This document shows positions 34,684 through 42,658 of a stretch of DNA of 64,000 nt, piece after piece. The notes under the pieces were generated by a model. It did not search any database, had not been told where the DNA came from, and worked only from the letters and a program-made list of their open reading frames with translations. This stretch comes from Halomonas litopenaei. GTDB taxonomy: Bacteria; Pseudomonadota; Gammaproteobacteria; Pseudomonadales; Halomonadaceae. Both the position numbers and the translations under genes were made by a program. How positions within the stretch are numbered: position 1 is the first letter of the stretch; every line of letters starts with the position of its first letter. The stretch lies in NCBI RefSeq assembly GCF_017303055.1, contig NZ_JAEKJT010000006.1:62001-126000 (forward strand). Reading direction: 5' to 3'.

Positions 34684-35685
34684 ATGCTGGGCTGGTTTCC
34701 GGGACACATGAACAAGGCGCGCCGTCAGATACTGGAGGCGCTGCCGGAAATCGACGTGGTGATCGAGGTGCTCGACGCCCGCCTGCCCTACTCCAGCGCG
34801 AACCCGATGCTGGCCAGTCTGACCCGCCACAAGCCGGTGCTGAAGATTCTGTCCCGCGCCGATCTCGCCGACCCGGAGGGCACCCGCGCCTGGACCGCCT
34901 TCTTCGACGCACAGCCAGACACCCGCGCGCTGGCGGTGACCACGACCAACACCCGCGAGCTGAAGCGCATCCCCAAGCTATGTCACGAACTGGCCGGTCA
35001 GGTTCGCGTAGACCGGGATGTGCGGGTCATGGTCATGGGCATCCCCAACGTCGGCAAGTCGACGCTGATCAACGGACTGGCTGGCCGCACCATTGCCAAG
35101 ACGGGTAACGAGCCCGCTGTCACCAAGCGTCAGCAAAAGGTGCGCATTCAGGGTCGCGTTGCCCTGACCGACACTCCCGGCGTGCTGTGGCCCAAGATCG
35201 AGGACCAGGCCAGTGCCTACCGTTTGGCCGCCAGCGGCGCCATCCGAGACACCGCCATCGACTATGTCGATGTGGCCTTGATTACCGCTGCCGAACTGGC
35301 GAAGCGCTATCCAGAAGCCCTCAGGTCACGCTATAAATTGACGACACTGCCTGCCTACGACGCGCATCCTGACGCGGACAAGGTCGACGCGGATGGTGAC
35401 GAGCGTCCCGACCTCATGGCCCAGGCTGGCTTCGACGGCCACGCCATCCTGGCGGATATCGCCGCCAAGCGTGGGGGACTGCGTGCCGGCGGGGAAATTG
35501 ACCTGCATCGTGGCGCCGAAGTGCTGCTGCATGAGCTGCGTGATGGCAAGCTCGGCCGACTGACGCTGGAAACCCCGGATGACATCCCGGTGGATGCCCC
35601 TGCCGACGACGACATCAGCGCCGAGGCCTCCCCGGCTGAAGCAGACGACAGCTCGGCATCGGGTGGTGCGACCTCGGAAGACTGA
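34684..35685 (+). CDS. ylqF: ribosome biogenesis GTPase YlqF/RbgA
   Basis: A 333-residue circularly permuted GTPase that promotes 50S assembly in relatives. The order of motifs is G4 (SRAD, 57-60), G1 (GIPNVGKST, 119-127), then G3 (DTPG, 163-166), as expected for the permuted YlqF/YawG group. The N-terminal WFPGHMNKA signature is complete. The last 40 residues form an unusual acidic Ala/Asp/Ser tail. The ribosome site AGGAGAAA ends six bases before the ATG. Confidence 0.94.
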   Translation: MLGWFPGHMNKARRQILEALPEIDVVIEVLDARLPYSSANPMLASLTRHKPVLKILSRADLADPEGTRAWTAFFDAQPDTRALAVTTTNTRELKRIPKLCHELAGQVRVDRDVRVMVMGIPNVGKSTLINGLAGRTIAKTGNEPAVTKRQQKVRIQGRVALTDTPGVLWPKIEDQASAYRLAASGAIRDTAIDYVDVALITAAELAKRYPEALRSRYKLTTLPAYDAHPDADKVDADGDERPDLMAQAGFDGHAILADIAAKRGGLRAGGEIDLHRGAEVLLHELRDGKLGRLTLETPDDIPVDAPADDDISAEASPAEADDSSASGGATSED

Positions 35686-35782
35686 CTACCCGGCAGACGG
35701 CCATCACGACCTGCCACACACGGCTACACGACCGGCCCGCCCTCAGCGGGCACGTTACAACGGACTCTGCGAGACCCGCGCC

Positions 35783-37012
35783 ATGGACACGCCTACCCTT
35801 TCAAAGTCACACAAGCTGGATAACGTCTGCTACGACATTCGCGGCCCGGTGCTGGAGCACGCCAGGCGCCTCGAGGACGAAGGCCAGCGCATTCTAAAGC
35901 TGAATATCGGCAATCCAGCCCCGTTCGGCTTTGAAGCGCCGGAAGAGATTCTTCAGGACGTGATGCGCAACCTGCCCACGGCCCAGGGCTATTGCGACTC
36001 CAAGGGACTGTACTCGGCACGCAAGGCCATCATGCAGGAATGCCAGCGCAAGGAGATCCCCGGCGTTGGCATCGAGGATATCTACATCGGCAACGGCGTG
36101 TCAGAGCTGATCGTCATGGCCATGCAGGCCTTGCTGAACGACGGTGACGAAGTGCTGATTCCGGCCCCGGATTACCCCTTGTGGACCGCCGCCGTCAATC
36201 TGTCCGGTGGCCGTGGCGTCCACTACCTGTGTGACGAGCAGGCGGACTGGGCGCCCGCCATGGATGATATCCGGGCCAAGGTCACCAGCCACACCCGTGC
36301 CATTGTCATCATCAATCCCAACAACCCGACCGGCGCCGTCTATCCCCCCGAGGTACTGCGCGAGCTGCTCGACATCGCCCGCGAACACAACCTGGTGGTG
36401 TTCTCCGACGAGATCTACGACAAGATTCTCTACGATGACACCGTGCACGTGGCCACCGGGGCGCTGGCCAGTGAAGATCAGCTGGTCGTGACCATGAATG
36501 GACTGTCCAAGAGCTATCGCTGCGCCGGCTTTCGCAGCGGCTGGATGACGCTATCCGGCACGCTCGCCCGGCAGCGAGCCAATGACTTCATTCAGGGGCT
36601 GACCATGCTGGCATCGATGCGCCTGTGTGCGAATGTGCCTGCGCAACATGCCATTCAGACAGCACTTGGCGGCTATCAGTCGATCAATGATCTGGTCCTG
36701 CCCGGAGGGCGGCTGCTGGCACAGCGGGACATTACCGTAGAAAAGCTGAATGCCATCCCGGGGGTCAGCTGCACCACGCCGAAGGGCGCCTTGTATGCCT
36801 TCCCGCGCCTGGACCCCAAGGTCTACAACATTCAGGATGACCAGCAGCTGGTACTCGACCTGCTGCTGCAGGAAAAGATCCTGCTGGTACAGGGCACCGC
36901 CTTCAATTGGCCGGATCCGGACCATGTCCGCATCGTTACCCTGCCCTGGGCGGACCAGTTGGGTGATGCGCTGGATCGTTTTGCCCGTTTTCTGTCGCGC
37001 TATCGCCAGTAA
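35783..37012 (+). CDS. alaA: class I aminotransferase AlaA
   Basis: A 409-residue PLP enzyme (E. coli AlaA, 405) converting pyruvate and glutamate to alanine and 2-oxoglutarate. The PLP lysine is Lys243 in NGLSKSYRCAGFRSGW; NPNNPTGAV and the FSDEIYDKILYD Asp/Tyr pair are present. The N-terminal SKSHKLDNVCYDIRGPVLEHA is typical of AlaA. The frame runs further upstream into ylqF, but homology begins at MDTPTLSKS. Confidence 0.95.
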   Translation: MDTPTLSKSHKLDNVCYDIRGPVLEHARRLEDEGQRILKLNIGNPAPFGFEAPEEILQDVMRNLPTAQGYCDSKGLYSARKAIMQECQRKEIPGVGIEDIYIGNGVSELIVMAMQALLNDGDEVLIPAPDYPLWTAAVNLSGGRGVHYLCDEQADWAPAMDDIRAKVTSHTRAIVIINPNNPTGAVYPPEVLRELLDIAREHNLVVFSDEIYDKILYDDTVHVATGALASEDQLVVTMNGLSKSYRCAGFRSGWMTLSGTLARQRANDFIQGLTMLASMRLCANVPAQHAIQTALGGYQSINDLVLPGGRLLAQRDITVEKLNAIPGVSCTTPKGALYAFPRLDPKVYNIQDDQQLVLDLLLQEKILLVQGTAFNWPDPDHVRIVTLPWADQLGDALDRFARFLSRYRQ

Positions 37013-37198
37013 ATCGGCAAGCACAGGCACGCACTGGCAGGCGCAAACCGACAGGTACTTGCGCTTCGCTCGACAAGCGATGGAGCGATCAACGCCTGGG
37101 CGCTTGAAACTTGGCGCCCCAGGGCTTATCTAAGCATCTGATTCCCCCGTCGAGCCACTGGGCTCTTCAGGTTTCCTTCCTTACGGAGAATGTCGGCA

Positions 37199-38098
37199 AT
37201 GATGAGAATCCTGCTCTTTCTGGGCACCAACCTGGCGGTGATCCTGGTCGCCAGTATCACCCTGCGATTGCTGGGCGTGGAGCCGTACCTCAACGCCCAG
37301 GGCATCAATTTCAACAGCCTGCTCATCTTCTGCTTTGTGTTCGGCATGGCAGGGTCCATGGTATCGCTGTTCATCTCCAAGTGGATGGCCAAGCGTTCCA
37401 CCGGCACCGTGATCATCGAGAACCCGTCCAACGCCACCGAAAAGTGGCTGCTCGACACCGTGGCCGAACTCGCCCGCGAGGCCAACATCAAGACGCCTGA
37501 GGTCGGTATCTTCCCGGCCCAGCAGTCCAACGCCTTTGCCACCGGCTGGAACAAGAACGACGCCCTGGTCGCCGTGTCTGCGGGACTTCTCAACCGCATG
37601 CAGCCGGAAGAAGTGAAGGCCGTGCTGGCCCACGAGATCGGTCACGTGGCCAACGGTGACATGGTCACCCTGGCGCTGATTCAGGGCGTGCTGAACACCT
37701 TCGTGATGTTCTTCGCTCGGGTGGTGGCACAGCTGGTCGACAGCTTCCTGCGCCGCGATGACAACGAAGGCCTCGGCTTCTTCGGCTACTTCGCCGTGGT
37801 CATGGTCGCCGAGATCGTGTTCGGCATTCTCGCCTCGATGATTGCCGCCTGGTTCTCCCGCTTCCGTGAGTACCGTGCCGACGCTGCAGGAGCCAAGCTC
37901 GCGGGCTCCGGCGCCATGATCAATGCCCTGGCACGCCTCAAGGCCGAGACCCAGATGCCCGATCAGATGCCGGATACCCTGACCGCCTTCGCCATTACCA
38001 CCGGCCAGACTCGCAAGCTGATGGAGAAACTGTTCGCCAGCCACCCGCCGCTGGACGATCGTATTCGCGCCCTCAAGGAAGCCGCTTACCGTCAGTGA
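37199..38098 (+). CDS. htpX: membrane zinc protease HtpX
   Basis: A 299-residue inner-membrane metalloprotease for membrane-protein quality control. It has two N-terminal helices (about 4-24 and 38-60), the HEIGH zinc motif at 145-149 and the third ligand Glu224 in [11 protein letters not shown]. The start [14 protein letters not shown] matches E. coli HtpX; the Met three codons earlier is too close to the GGAG site. A strong terminator follows. In enterics htpX is CpxR/heat induced; no such site was identified here. Confidence 0.96.
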   Translation: MMRILLFLGTNLAVILVASITLRLLGVEPYLNAQGINFNSLLIFCFVFGMAGSMVSLFISKWMAKRSTGTVIIENPSNATEKWLLDTVAELAREANIKTPEVGIFPAQQSNAFATGWNKNDALVAVSAGLLNRMQPEEVKAVLAHEIGHVANGDMVTLALIQGVLNTFVMFFARVVAQLVDSFLRRDDNEGLGFFGYFAVVMVAEIVFGILASMIAAWFSRFREYRADAAGAKLAGSGAMINALARLKAETQMPDQMPDTLTAFAITTGQTRKLMEKLFASHPPLDDRIRALKEAAYRQ

Positions 38099-38117
38099 CG
38101 AAAGCGCCGTCCTGCCA

Positions 38118-38157
38118 ACACCCCCGCCGGTCCCGCCGGCGGGGGTGTTTCTTTTTC
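38118..38157 (+). terminator. terminator of htpX
   Basis: ACACCCCCGCCGG / CCGGCGGGGGTGT perfect 13-bp stem with a 5-nt loop, followed by TTCTTTTTC, 20 bp after the stop. Confidence 0.92.
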
Positions 38158-38413
38158 AGCATCATTTTTTGCTGTGGTCTACCGCGCCTCTTGTCGTGCT
38201 TGCCACGCCCCGGCTCCTCGCCACTGCGCTTGTACCGGTCGCCCTCAGCTCCCTTCGACACCCGCACACCTCTCTTGTTGGCGCCCAACCCTATTTGCGC
38301 TGTGGTCCATGGGCGTCAATAGTAAAACGGCGTGTCATGCCTGATGGCCGCAGCACTATTCGACAGTGCCACCATTCCATCACACAACGATCCGACAACC
38401 TGAGGGGTACGCC
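38158..38413. other. gap between htpX terminator and ggt
   Basis: No gene recognised; the first 100 bases are pyrimidine-rich. Probably contains the ggt promoter, which was not resolved by eye. Confidence 0.4.
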
Positions 38414-40153
38414 ATGTCGATCTCCCGCCGTTTACGCACCACCATCACTGGTTCAGCCATCGGCCTATCACTGAGCCTGAGCGCGAGCCCAGCGCTCAGT
38501 GACAGCCAGGCCATTCTCGAAGGCGAACGGTTCCATCCGGAAGTGAGCACCAGGGGAATGGTTGCGACCAGCCATTTCCTGGCTTCGGAGGTGGCCCGCG
38601 ACGTGCTGGCCAACGGTGGCAACGCGGTGGATGCCGCCGTCACGGCAGGCTTTGCCCTGGCTGTCACCCAGCCACGTTCAGGCAATATCGGCGGCGGCGG
38701 CTTCATGCTGATCTCCGATGAGACAAGCGGCGATGTGATTGCCATCGACTATCGCGAGAAGGCCCCCAAGGCGGCCTACGAGACGATGTTTCAGGATGAC
38801 AGCGGCGACGCCGTAGCCGAGCTGTCCCGCTATACCCACAACGCCGCCGGCGTGCCCGGAACGGTTGCCGGACTCGCCCTGGCGCTGGAGCAGTACGGCA
38901 CCATGACGCTGGCCGAGACGCTGGCGCCCGCCATCAAGCTAGCCGAGGACGGTTTCGCTGTGCCGCAACGGTTCGTCGATGGCATCGAGAGCGCCAGTGA
39001 GCGTTTCGAGCCCTGGGAAGCCAGTCGCGCCAAGTTCTTCAAGGAGGATGGTTCCCGCTACGAGGTAGGCGACATCTACCGCCAGCCAGACCTGGCAGCC
39101 ACCCTGAAGCGAATTGCCGAACAGGGACCCAGAGAATTCTACGAGGGCGAGACCGCACAGTTGATTGCGGCCGAAATGGAACGCCACGATGGCATGATGA
39201 CCCTGGAAGACCTGGCCGGTTACCAGGCCACGGTGCGAGAGCCGGTGCACGGCAATTACCGGGGCTATGATGTCTACGCCATGAGCCCGCCCTCCTCCGG
39301 CGGCGCCCATATCGTGCAGATACTCAACATGCTCGAGGGCGACGACATCGGAGCGCTGGGTTTCAACTCCGCGAGCACCATCCACCTGATGTCCGAAGCC
39401 ATGAAGCGCGCCTATGCCGATCGCTCGCAGTACCTGGGAGATACCGACTTCGTCGACGTCCCCCTGGCCGGCCTGACCTCAGAAGACTATGCCGCTGAAC
39501 TGCGCAGCGAGATCGCCGCCGACCAGGCTACGCCGAGTGCCGATATCGCCCCCGGCAACCCGCTGCCCTACGAGTCCAACGAGACCACCCACTTCTCGAT
39601 CGCCGACGGCAACGGCCTCGCGGTCTCCAATACCTACACCATCAACTTCAGCTATGGCTCGGGTATCGTGGTGGATGGCGCAGGCTTCCTGCTCAACAAC
39701 GAGATGGACGATTTCTCCGCCAAACCGGGGGTACCCAATGCCTACGGGTTGATCGGCGGCGAAGCGAACAAGATCGAGCCTGAAAAGCGCATGCTGTCAT
39801 CGATGACGCCCACCATCGTCAAGAAGGATGGCGAGAACTTCCTGATCACCGGCAGTCCGGGCGGATCGCGGATCATCACCACCACGCTGCAGGTGCTGAT
39901 GAATGTCATCGATCATGGCATGAACATCCAGGCTGCGGTGAGTATGCCGCGCATCCACCATCAGTGGCTGCCTGACGAGATCCGCATCGAGCAGGGAATC
40001 AGCCCGGACACCATCCGGCTGCTCGAGAACATGGGCCACAGCGTCAGCCTGCAGGAAGCCATGGGCGCCGCTCAGTCCATCATGATCGAGGACGGCACCT
40101 TCTACGGCGGAGCCGACCCACGACGCTCCACCTCCTCTGCCATGGGGCTATAA
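38414..40153 (+). CDS. ggt: periplasmic gamma-glutamyltransferase
   Basis: A 579-residue Ntn-hydrolase precursor that cleaves glutathione and other gamma-glutamyl compounds (E. coli Ggt, 580). A signal peptide (residues 1-28) ends at SPALS. The autocleavage nucleophile is Thr391 in ETTHFSIAD, the same number as in E. coli. SSMTPTIV, TGSPGGSRIITT (oxyanion region) and RIHHQWLPDE are intact. It is followed by a convergent pdxB and is monocistronic. Confidence 0.96.
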   Translation: MSISRRLRTTITGSAIGLSLSLSASPALSDSQAILEGERFHPEVSTRGMVATSHFLASEVARDVLANGGNAVDAAVTAGFALAVTQPRSGNIGGGGFMLISDETSGDVIAIDYREKAPKAAYETMFQDDSGDAVAELSRYTHNAAGVPGTVAGLALALEQYGTMTLAETLAPAIKLAEDGFAVPQRFVDGIESASERFEPWEASRAKFFKEDGSRYEVGDIYRQPDLAATLKRIAEQGPREFYEGETAQLIAAEMERHDGMMTLEDLAGYQATVREPVHGNYRGYDVYAMSPPSSGGAHIVQILNMLEGDDIGALGFNSASTIHLMSEAMKRAYADRSQYLGDTDFVDVPLAGLTSEDYAAELRSEIAADQATPSADIAPGNPLPYESNETTHFSIADGNGLAVSNTYTINFSYGSGIVVDGAGFLLNNEMDDFSAKPGVPNAYGLIGGEANKIEPEKRMLSSMTPTIVKKDGENFLITGSPGGSRIITTTLQVLMNVIDHGMNIQAAVSMPRIHHQWLPDEIRIEQGISPDTIRLLENMGHSVSLQEAMGAAQSIMIEDGTFYGGADPRRSTSSAMGL

Positions 40154-40335
40154 AGGACGAAGGCAGGCCGAAACAGGCCAAGACAGGCCCCGACGACACC
40201 TCCACCACGCACCGGATGCGTCCCGCCGCCTTCAAGGCGGGACGTGTGCAAGCGGGGACGTCTCCAAGGAGGCGTGCCCAAGGCTCCCGACCACGGGTGC
40301 TCAAAGGCCATGGCCTCCCGGCTTGCCTTGCCTCC

Positions 40336-41496
40336 TCAGCCTGACACTACGCGAAAGCCTGCGCCTGCCAGCACCTTGGCCATACCCTGTGCTTCGCCCG
40401 TCAACTCGACGCTCAGGGTCGAGAACTCGCGGCGCAGCGGATAGCTGGCGCGGCACTGGTCGAACCCCTGAGCCGGCGAGCTGGTGGCGAGGGCCTGGGC
40501 CAGCCGGTCATGGTCGCGTCTGGGCTCATACACCGCGCGCATGCAGGCGCGCAGCACCTCCTCGACCGGCAGCGCTCGCTGCCAGGTCATGCGCGCCAAC
40601 GCGGGAGAAGGCAACAGCTCCTGTAGCGTGACGGCCTCATCCACACCAAGGTGTTTGACCAAGGCCTGATAGATCTGGTGAGTGCCACGCAGCTTGCCCT
40701 CCAGGCTGTGCCCTGCAATATGAGGAGTGCCCAGCATTACCTGGTGAGCCAGCGTCAGATCGATGGCCGGCTCCCGCTCCCACACATCCAGCAGGGCCGT
40801 CATATCGTTGTCGCGCTCGAGCCTCGCGCTCAGCGCCTGCCCATCGACGCAGTCACCGCGCCCGGCGTTGAGCAGTAGGCTGCCTGGTTTCAAGGCCTCG
40901 ATGCGCCCTGCGTCCAGCAGGTGTCGGGTGGCGTGGGCCCCCTCCTTGACCAGCGGGGTATGCAGGCAAAGCACATCACAGCGCTCGATCAGCGTATCCA
41001 GGTCGACAAACCCTTGCTGACCTTCTCGGTCTGCCCGGGGAGGATCGCACAGCTCGTGGGCCACTCCCATGGCGGCCAGACGCGCCGCCAGACGCCCCCC
41101 CACGTTACCGACACCCAGGATGCCCACCCGTTTATCGAGCAGCGACTCGGCCCGTCGCTCGCAGGCCAAGGCCAGAGCGGACAGCACATAATCCACCACT
41201 GGCTCGGCATTGCAGCCAGGCGCGCTGGCAAAGGCTATTCCACTCGACGCCAGGGCTGCGAGACTGACGTGATCGGTGCCGATGGTGCAGCTGCCAACGA
41301 AGGACAAGGGCGATCCCAGCGACCGCGCCTGGTTGATCAGCGCCTCATCCACTTGGGTAATGGAACGAATCACCAGCGCGCTGGCATCAGCCAGGTGATG
41401 GGCATTGATCTCGCGTCCCGGTACGCGCACCACCTCTCCCAGCGGGCCAAAACAAGCATCGGCAGCGGGCACGTTGGCGTCGACGACAATCTTCAT
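40336..41496 (-). CDS. pdxB: erythronate-4-phosphate dehydrogenase PdxB
   Basis: A 386-residue enzyme that oxidises 4-phosphoerythronate in DXP-independent vitamin B6 synthesis. The MKIVVDANVPAADACFGPLGEV start, SCTIGTDHVSL, the NAD-binding GILGVGNVGGRLAARLAAMG and the NAGRG and DVWEREP catalytic-region motifs match PdxB; the C-terminal DUF3410 extension is present. PdxB is largely restricted to gammaproteobacteria. The start at MKIVVD follows the family. Confidence 0.95.
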   Translation of the reverse strand: MKIVVDANVPAADACFGPLGEVVRVPGREINAHHLADASALVIRSITQVDEALINQARSLGSPLSFVGSCTIGTDHVSLAALASSGIAFASAPGCNAEPVVDYVLSALALACERRAESLLDKRVGILGVGNVGGRLAARLAAMGVAHELCDPPRADREGQQGFVDLDTLIERCDVLCLHTPLVKEGAHATRHLLDAGRIEALKPGSLLLNAGRGDCVDGQALSARLERDNDMTALLDVWEREPAIDLTLAHQVMLGTPHIAGHSLEGKLRGTHQIYQALVKHLGVDEAVTLQELLPSPALARMTWQRALPVEEVLRACMRAVYEPRRDHDRLAQALATSSPAQGFDQCRASYPLRREFSTLSVELTGEAQGMAKVLAGAGFRVVSG

Positions 41497-41649
41497 GAAC
41501 GGTTCCTGGCGGCAGGGCAATCGACAGCCCGACCCAAGATCGGGCTATTTGTGGATGAGCCTCAAGGGCTTACAATGGCCATCTTAACCGAAAAAAGACG
41601 GTGCTTGAGGCCCTCAGGTGCCGACCACTGCTGATAGACGGGAGTCGCC

Positions 41650-41931
41650 GTGATCGTCCGCTGGGAAACCGACCATGACTATGTCCTTGTGCATGTGCAT
41701 CAGGACATGTTCGGCGACTGGATCTTCAGCCGTGCCTGGGGGCAGATCGGCACCCAGTTCGGCGGGCTCAAGCATCAGTTGGCCGATGACTATGCCCAGG
41801 CCATGATGTGGCTGGAAGACGAAAAGACCATCCTGACCTCGCGCGGTTTCAGCAAGGTCCTGGAAGCCGATGACCACAGTCCTGAAGGGCGTGAGGCCGT
41901 CGGTCAACTGTCGCTGCTGGACGCCAACTGA
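41650..41931 (+). CDS. WGR-like small protein, hypothetical
   Basis: A 93-residue protein with GTG start. DYVLVHVHQDMFGDWIFSRAWGQIGTQFGG followed by YAQAMMWLEDEKTILTSRGFSKV resembles a WGR domain (the W-G-R core is here W-G-Q, then K---RGF), a fold often linked to nucleic-acid binding. It is followed one base later by another small gene, and both lie between pdxB and a DUF836 gene. No function assigned. Confidence 0.6.
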   Translation: MIVRWETDHDYVLVHVHQDMFGDWIFSRAWGQIGTQFGGLKHQLADDYAQAMMWLEDEKTILTSRGFSKVLEADDHSPEGREAVGQLSLLDAN

Positions 41932-41932
41932 C

Positions 41933-42295
41933 ATGCCGGCAGCTGACGCCTCCACCACCAGCGACGCGCTGGCAGCACGTTTGCGAGCACTGCTGGAGAC
42001 CACTGAGACCCACCAGCTACCGCTGACCTACCAGCAGGCTGCCGAGGCACTGGGGCTGATGCCACCCCGGACCATTCGCCGGGTTGCCGAGGCGCTGGAA
42101 GTCACCATCCACGAAGACGTGGCAGCGGGCCGCCCCTTGCTGGCCACTCTGGTGGTCAGCCGCCAGCCCCCTCACCTGCCTGGACCCGGCTTCTTCAGCC
42201 TGGCCGTTGCCCTGGGCCGCTTTCCCGAGCATCAGGACGATCACCCGCAGGCTTACCGCCAGGAGCTAGCCGCCGTCCTGGCCAGTCGGCGCTGA
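41933..42295 (+). CDS. hypothetical protein coupled to WGR-like gene
   Basis: A 120-residue protein with a helix-turn-helix-looking first half (LTYQQAAEALGLMPPRTIRRVAEALEVTIHEDVAAGRPLLATLVVS) and a conserved-looking PHLPGPGFFSLAVALGRFPEH end. The ATG is one base after the stop of the WGR-like gene, so translation is probably coupled. The combination of a small DNA-binding-like helix bundle and a strand-rich end is not assigned to a family here. Confidence 0.6.
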   Translation: MPAADASTTSDALAARLRALLETTETHQLPLTYQQAAEALGLMPPRTIRRVAEALEVTIHEDVAAGRPLLATLVVSRQPPHLPGPGFFSLAVALGRFPEHQDDHPQAYRQELAAVLASRR

Positions 42296-42301
42296 CCTTG
42301 G

Positions 42302-42658
42302 TCAGCGACCGCCGAATACCCGCCTACCCCGTACCAGCCTTGCGCCGACGACATGGTCTGCCTCACCCGCTTCAGTCTGCTGGACCAGCGCCCGCCACGC
42401 GCTGTGATCAAGCAGACCGCGAGCATCCAGCCAACGAGCCACGCTGTCGGCGTCGACACGCCCCTCCAGCACATCATCGGGGCGCGTCTCGTCGATCAAC
42501 ACAGGGATGCGCTCGGCAAAGCGCTCCAGCAGCGCCTCATCGTCGCTGATCTCGACGCTGTCGATGGCAATGTCCTCCACCGACAGCGTCTTGACCAGCG
42601 CTGCCATCTGCTCGCACAGGTGGCAACCCAGCGTGGTGATCATCACCCAGCGCCCCAT
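42302..42658 (-). CDS. glutaredoxin-like DUF836 protein
   Basis: A 118-residue thioredoxin-fold protein with an N-terminal CxxC-type pair (GCHLCEQM) and the IPVLIDE cis-Pro region of DUF836/glutaredoxin-like proteins. A GTG one codon earlier overlaps the rlmKL stop (GTGA), so the gene is coupled to rlmKL. It is the likely redox partner of unknown targets. The C-terminal 30 residues are extra relative to the minimal fold. Confidence 0.75.
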   Translation of the reverse strand: MGRWVMITTLGCHLCEQMAALVKTLSVEDIAIDSVEISDDEALLERFAERIPVLIDETRPDDVLEGRVDADSVARWLDARGLLDHSAWRALVQQTEAGEADHVVGARLVRGRRVFGGR

